Below are positions 62,223-64,000 of a stretch of DNA of 64,000 nucleotides, piece by piece. The notes under the pieces are model-generated. The model saw only the letters and a list, made by a program, of their open reading frames with translations, searched no databases and was not told where the DNA came from. The DNA is taken from the NCBI RefSeq assembly GCF_040187885.1, contig NZ_JBDPLH010000005.1:259062-323061 (forward strand), written 5' to 3'. The DNA is from Roseateles_E cavernae (GTDB taxonomy: Bacteria > Pseudomonadota > Gammaproteobacteria > Burkholderiales > Burkholderiaceae_C). The stretch's first letter is position 1. Every line of letters starts with the position of its first letter. A program made the position numbers and the translations under genes.

Positions 62223-63695
62223 CTAGAGTCCGCCCTGGCAGAGGTATTTCATCTGCAGATAGTCGTCCAGCCCGTGGCGTGAGCCCTCGCGGCCGTAGCC
62301 CGATTCCTTGACGCCGCCAAAGGGCGCGGCCTCGGCCGCCAGCGCGCCCTCGTTGATGCCGACGATGCCGGTCTCCAGCGCATCGGCCACGCGCCAGATG
62401 CGCGCGACATCGCGCGAGTAGAAGTAGCCGGCCAGGCCGAAGGGCGTGTCGTTCGCGGCGGCCAGCACCTCGGCCTCGGTCTCGAAACGGGTGATCGGAA
62501 CCACCGGGCCGAAGGTCTCCTCGCAGGAGCAGGCCATGGCCGCATCGGCACCGATCAGCACGGTCGGCACATAGTAGTTCGGGCCCAGCGCCGAGCGCTG
62601 GCCGCCGACCACGACGCGGGCGCCCCGCTGCACCGCATCGGCCACATGGCGGGCGATCTTGTCGACCGCGCGAGCATTGATCATCGGCCCGATCTGCGAG
62701 TCCGGCGCGCTGGCCGGCCCCAATTTCAACGCACCGACACGCGCCGCCAGCTTCTCGACAAAGGCGTCATGCACGGCCGCCTGCACGAACACGCGATTCG
62801 GGCAGACGCAGGTCTGGCCGCCATTGCGGAACTTGGCCACCATCAATCCGGCCACCGCCGCGTCCAGATCGGCATCGTCAAAGACGATGAAAGGCGCGTT
62901 GCCGCCCAGCTCCAGCGAGAGCTTCTTCAAGGTGGCGGCCGACTCGCGCGCCAGATGCTTGCCCACCGGCGTCGAGCCGGTGAAGGTGATCTTGCGCACC
63001 CGCGCATCGGCCAGCCAGACATCGACCACCTCGGGCGTGCGCTCGCGCGAGGCGCTGACGATATTCAGCACCCCCGCCGGCAGGCCTGCCTGCTCGGCCA
63101 GCGCCACCAGGGCCAGCGCAGTCAGCGGCGTGTCCTCGGCCGGCTTGGCGATCACGGTGCAGCCGGCCGCCAGCGCCGGCGCGATCTTGCGGGCGATCAT
63201 CGCGGCCGGGAAGTTCCAGGGCGTGATCGCGGCGACCACGCCGACCGGCTCCTTCAGCACCAGCATGCGCCGCCCCGCCACCGGCGGCGCGATCACATCG
63301 CCGCAGATGCGCGTGGCCTCCTCGGCAAACCACTCGACATAGCTGGCCGCATACAGCACCTCGCCCAGGCCCTCGGCCAGCGGCTTGCCCTGCTCGCGCG
63401 AGATCAGCCGGCCCAGGTCCTGCTGGTGCTCGATGATCAGCGCGTGCCAGCGCTTGAGCAGCTGGGCACGCTGCCGGGCCGGGGTCGCGCGCCAGGCCGG
63501 CAAGGCGGCATGGGCGGCATCGACCGCGGCCCGCGCATCGGCGGCGCCGCTGTCGGGCACCTCGGTGAAGACCGCATCGCTGGCCGGGTCGCTGACCGGC
63601 AGGCGACGGCCGTCCAGCGCCTCGCACCAGCGGGCATTGATGAAGTTCTGCGTGCGCTGCAGCTCGGGGCGGTTCAGGGTCAGGGCTTGACTCAT
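62223..63695 (-). CDS. gabD: NAD(P)-dependent succinate-semialdehyde dehydrogenase
   Basis: 490 residues from ATG 63695 (MSQALTLNRPELQR). Aldehyde dehydrogenase that oxidises succinate semialdehyde to succinate in GABA or polyamine breakdown. The cofactor site is PWNFPAAMIARKIAPALAAGC and FTGSTPVGKHLA; the general base Glu is in LSLELGGNAPFIVF; the nucleophile Cys is in KFRNGGQTCVCPNRVFVQ. The ending GGVKESGYGREGSRHGLDDYLQMKYLCQG is characteristic of GabD. A close alternative is glutarate-semialdehyde dehydrogenase. It lies 10 nt after the next gene, and both are minus strand. Confidence 0.9.
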   Translation of the reverse strand: MSQALTLNRPELQRTQNFINARWCEALDGRRLPVSDPASDAVFTEVPDSGAADARAAVDAAHAALPAWRATPARQRAQLLKRWHALIIEHQQDLGRLISREQGKPLAEGLGEVLYAASYVEWFAEEATRICGDVIAPPVAGRRMLVLKEPVGVVAAITPWNFPAAMIARKIAPALAAGCTVIAKPAEDTPLTALALVALAEQAGLPAGVLNIVSASRERTPEVVDVWLADARVRKITFTGSTPVGKHLARESAATLKKLSLELGGNAPFIVFDDADLDAAVAGLMVAKFRNGGQTCVCPNRVFVQAAVHDAFVEKLAARVGALKLGPASAPDSQIGPMINARAVDKIARHVADAVQRGARVVVGGQRSALGPNYYVPTVLIGADAAMACSCEETFGPVVPITRFETEAEVLAAANDTPFGLAGYFYSRDVARIWRVADALETGIVGINEGALAAEAAPFGGVKESGYGREGSRHGLDDYLQMKYLCQGGL

Positions 63696-63705
63696 CACAT
63701 GCTCC

Positions 63706-64000
63706 TCAGGCCCGGCCCAGCAGACCGGCCAGCGCCTCACCCATCTCGGTCGTCGAAGCCCGGCCCCCCAGATCGCGCGTGCGCGGCCCCTCGACCAGCA
63801 CCGTCTCGATGGCCTTCAGGATCGCGTCATGCGCGGCCCGCTCGCCCAGAAAGTCCAGCATCAAGGCCGCCGACCAGATCATCGCCACCGGGTTGGCGAT
63901 GTTCTGCCCATAGATATCTGGCGCCGAGCCATGCACCGGCTCGAACAGCGAGGGAAACTGGCGCTCCGGGTTCAGATTGGCCGAGGGTGCCAGGCCGATG
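63706..64000 (-). CDS. Tartrate/isopropylmalate-type dehydrogenase, 3' part (cut by window edge)
   Basis: Only the last 97 codons are in the window. They show the beta-decarboxylating dehydrogenase signature IGLAPSANLNPERQFPSLFEPVHGSAPDIYGQNIANPVAMI and a C-terminal WSAALMLDFLGE. The EPVHGSAPDIYGQNIANP form is typical of tartrate dehydrogenase/decarboxylase or D-malate dehydrogenase rather than of 3-isopropylmalate dehydrogenase. It acts on 2-hydroxy-dicarboxylates with NAD. Probably cotranscribed with the succinate-semialdehyde dehydrogenase gene that follows after 10 nt. Confidence 0.85.
   Translation of the reverse strand, partial: IGLAPSANLNPERQFPSLFEPVHGSAPDIYGQNIANPVAMIWSAALMLDFLGERAAHDAILKAIETVLVEGPRTRDLGGRASTTEMGEALAGLLGRA

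Overview
The window is about 64 kb of GC-rich chromosome (near 70% G+C in most genes). It most likely comes from a Burkholderiales betaproteobacterium of the Roseateles/Rubrivivax/Mitsuaria type. The evidence is gene content and order: sigma factor–DUF3619–DUF3106–RDD beside an acetolactate synthase gene, nadE–glnB, polA–DUF2782–thrB–BPSS1780-type membrane gene, xseB–ispA–dxs next to a Rieske protein gene, ppx facing ppk, rpfE-type gene–recJ, and a PHP phosphatase–EamA–YciO run. I see no rRNA, tRNA, CRISPR array, insertion sequence or prophage. Both edges cut a gene: acetolactate synthase on the left and a tartrate/isopropylmalate-type dehydrogenase on the right.

Layout. 1–3.1 kb: 5' part of acetolactate synthase, diverging from a sigma-factor operon. 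3.2–15.7 kb: housekeeping genes (PII, NAD synthetase, FemAB-like protein, soluble and membrane pyrophosphatases, J-domain protein, DNA polymerase I, homoserine kinase). 15.8–26.9 kb: a complete minus-strand iron-acquisition locus. 27–35.6 kb: PhoX phosphatase with a tandem Pho box, UvrD, a MarR–GNAT fusion with a perfect operator, YchJ, TruC, and a MoaD-like/beta-propeller pair. 35.7–43.4 kb: ahpC–ahpF, lysA/lysR, xseB–ispA–dxs. 43.4–56.3 kb: a second Rieske protein, transporters, sulfurtransferase, universal stress protein, ZIP transporter, hydrolase, ppx/ppk polyphosphate genes, an LpxH-like phosphoesterase, and rpfE/recJ. 56.3–59.5 kb: a small accessory patch with a lower-GC STAS–ATPase–DUF4325 protein, a 480-bp stretch without a convincing gene, and a coiled-coil lipoprotein. 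59.8–64 kb: PHP phosphatase, EamA transporter, YciO, succinate-semialdehyde dehydrogenase and the cut dehydrogenase.

The most coherent system is the siderophore locus at 15.8–26.9 kb. It reads, in transcription order: FecI-type sigma factor (with a Fur-box-like operator), FecR-type regulator, TonB-dependent receptor with an N-terminal signalling domain, diamine N-monooxygenase, MFS exporter, hydroxamate acyltransferase, NIS synthetase, FhuF-type ferric-siderophore reductase, and a Rieske oxygenase. The biosynthetic genes match the alcaligin (hydroxylated putrebactin) pathway of Bordetella, but here surface signalling appears to replace the AraC-type regulator AlcR. The Rieske enzyme has a close paralogue 27 kb away in the housekeeping region and carries a 14-residue insertion inside its cluster-binding loop. 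Other points of interest are the perfect 15-bp inverted repeat before the MarR–GNAT gene, the 11-bp-periodic Pho half-sites before phoX, a threefold 29-bp repeat that copies the end of ppx with its stop codon, switch-like complementary 8-mers between ahpC and ahpF, and the lower-GC STAS–HATPase–DUF4325 protein.
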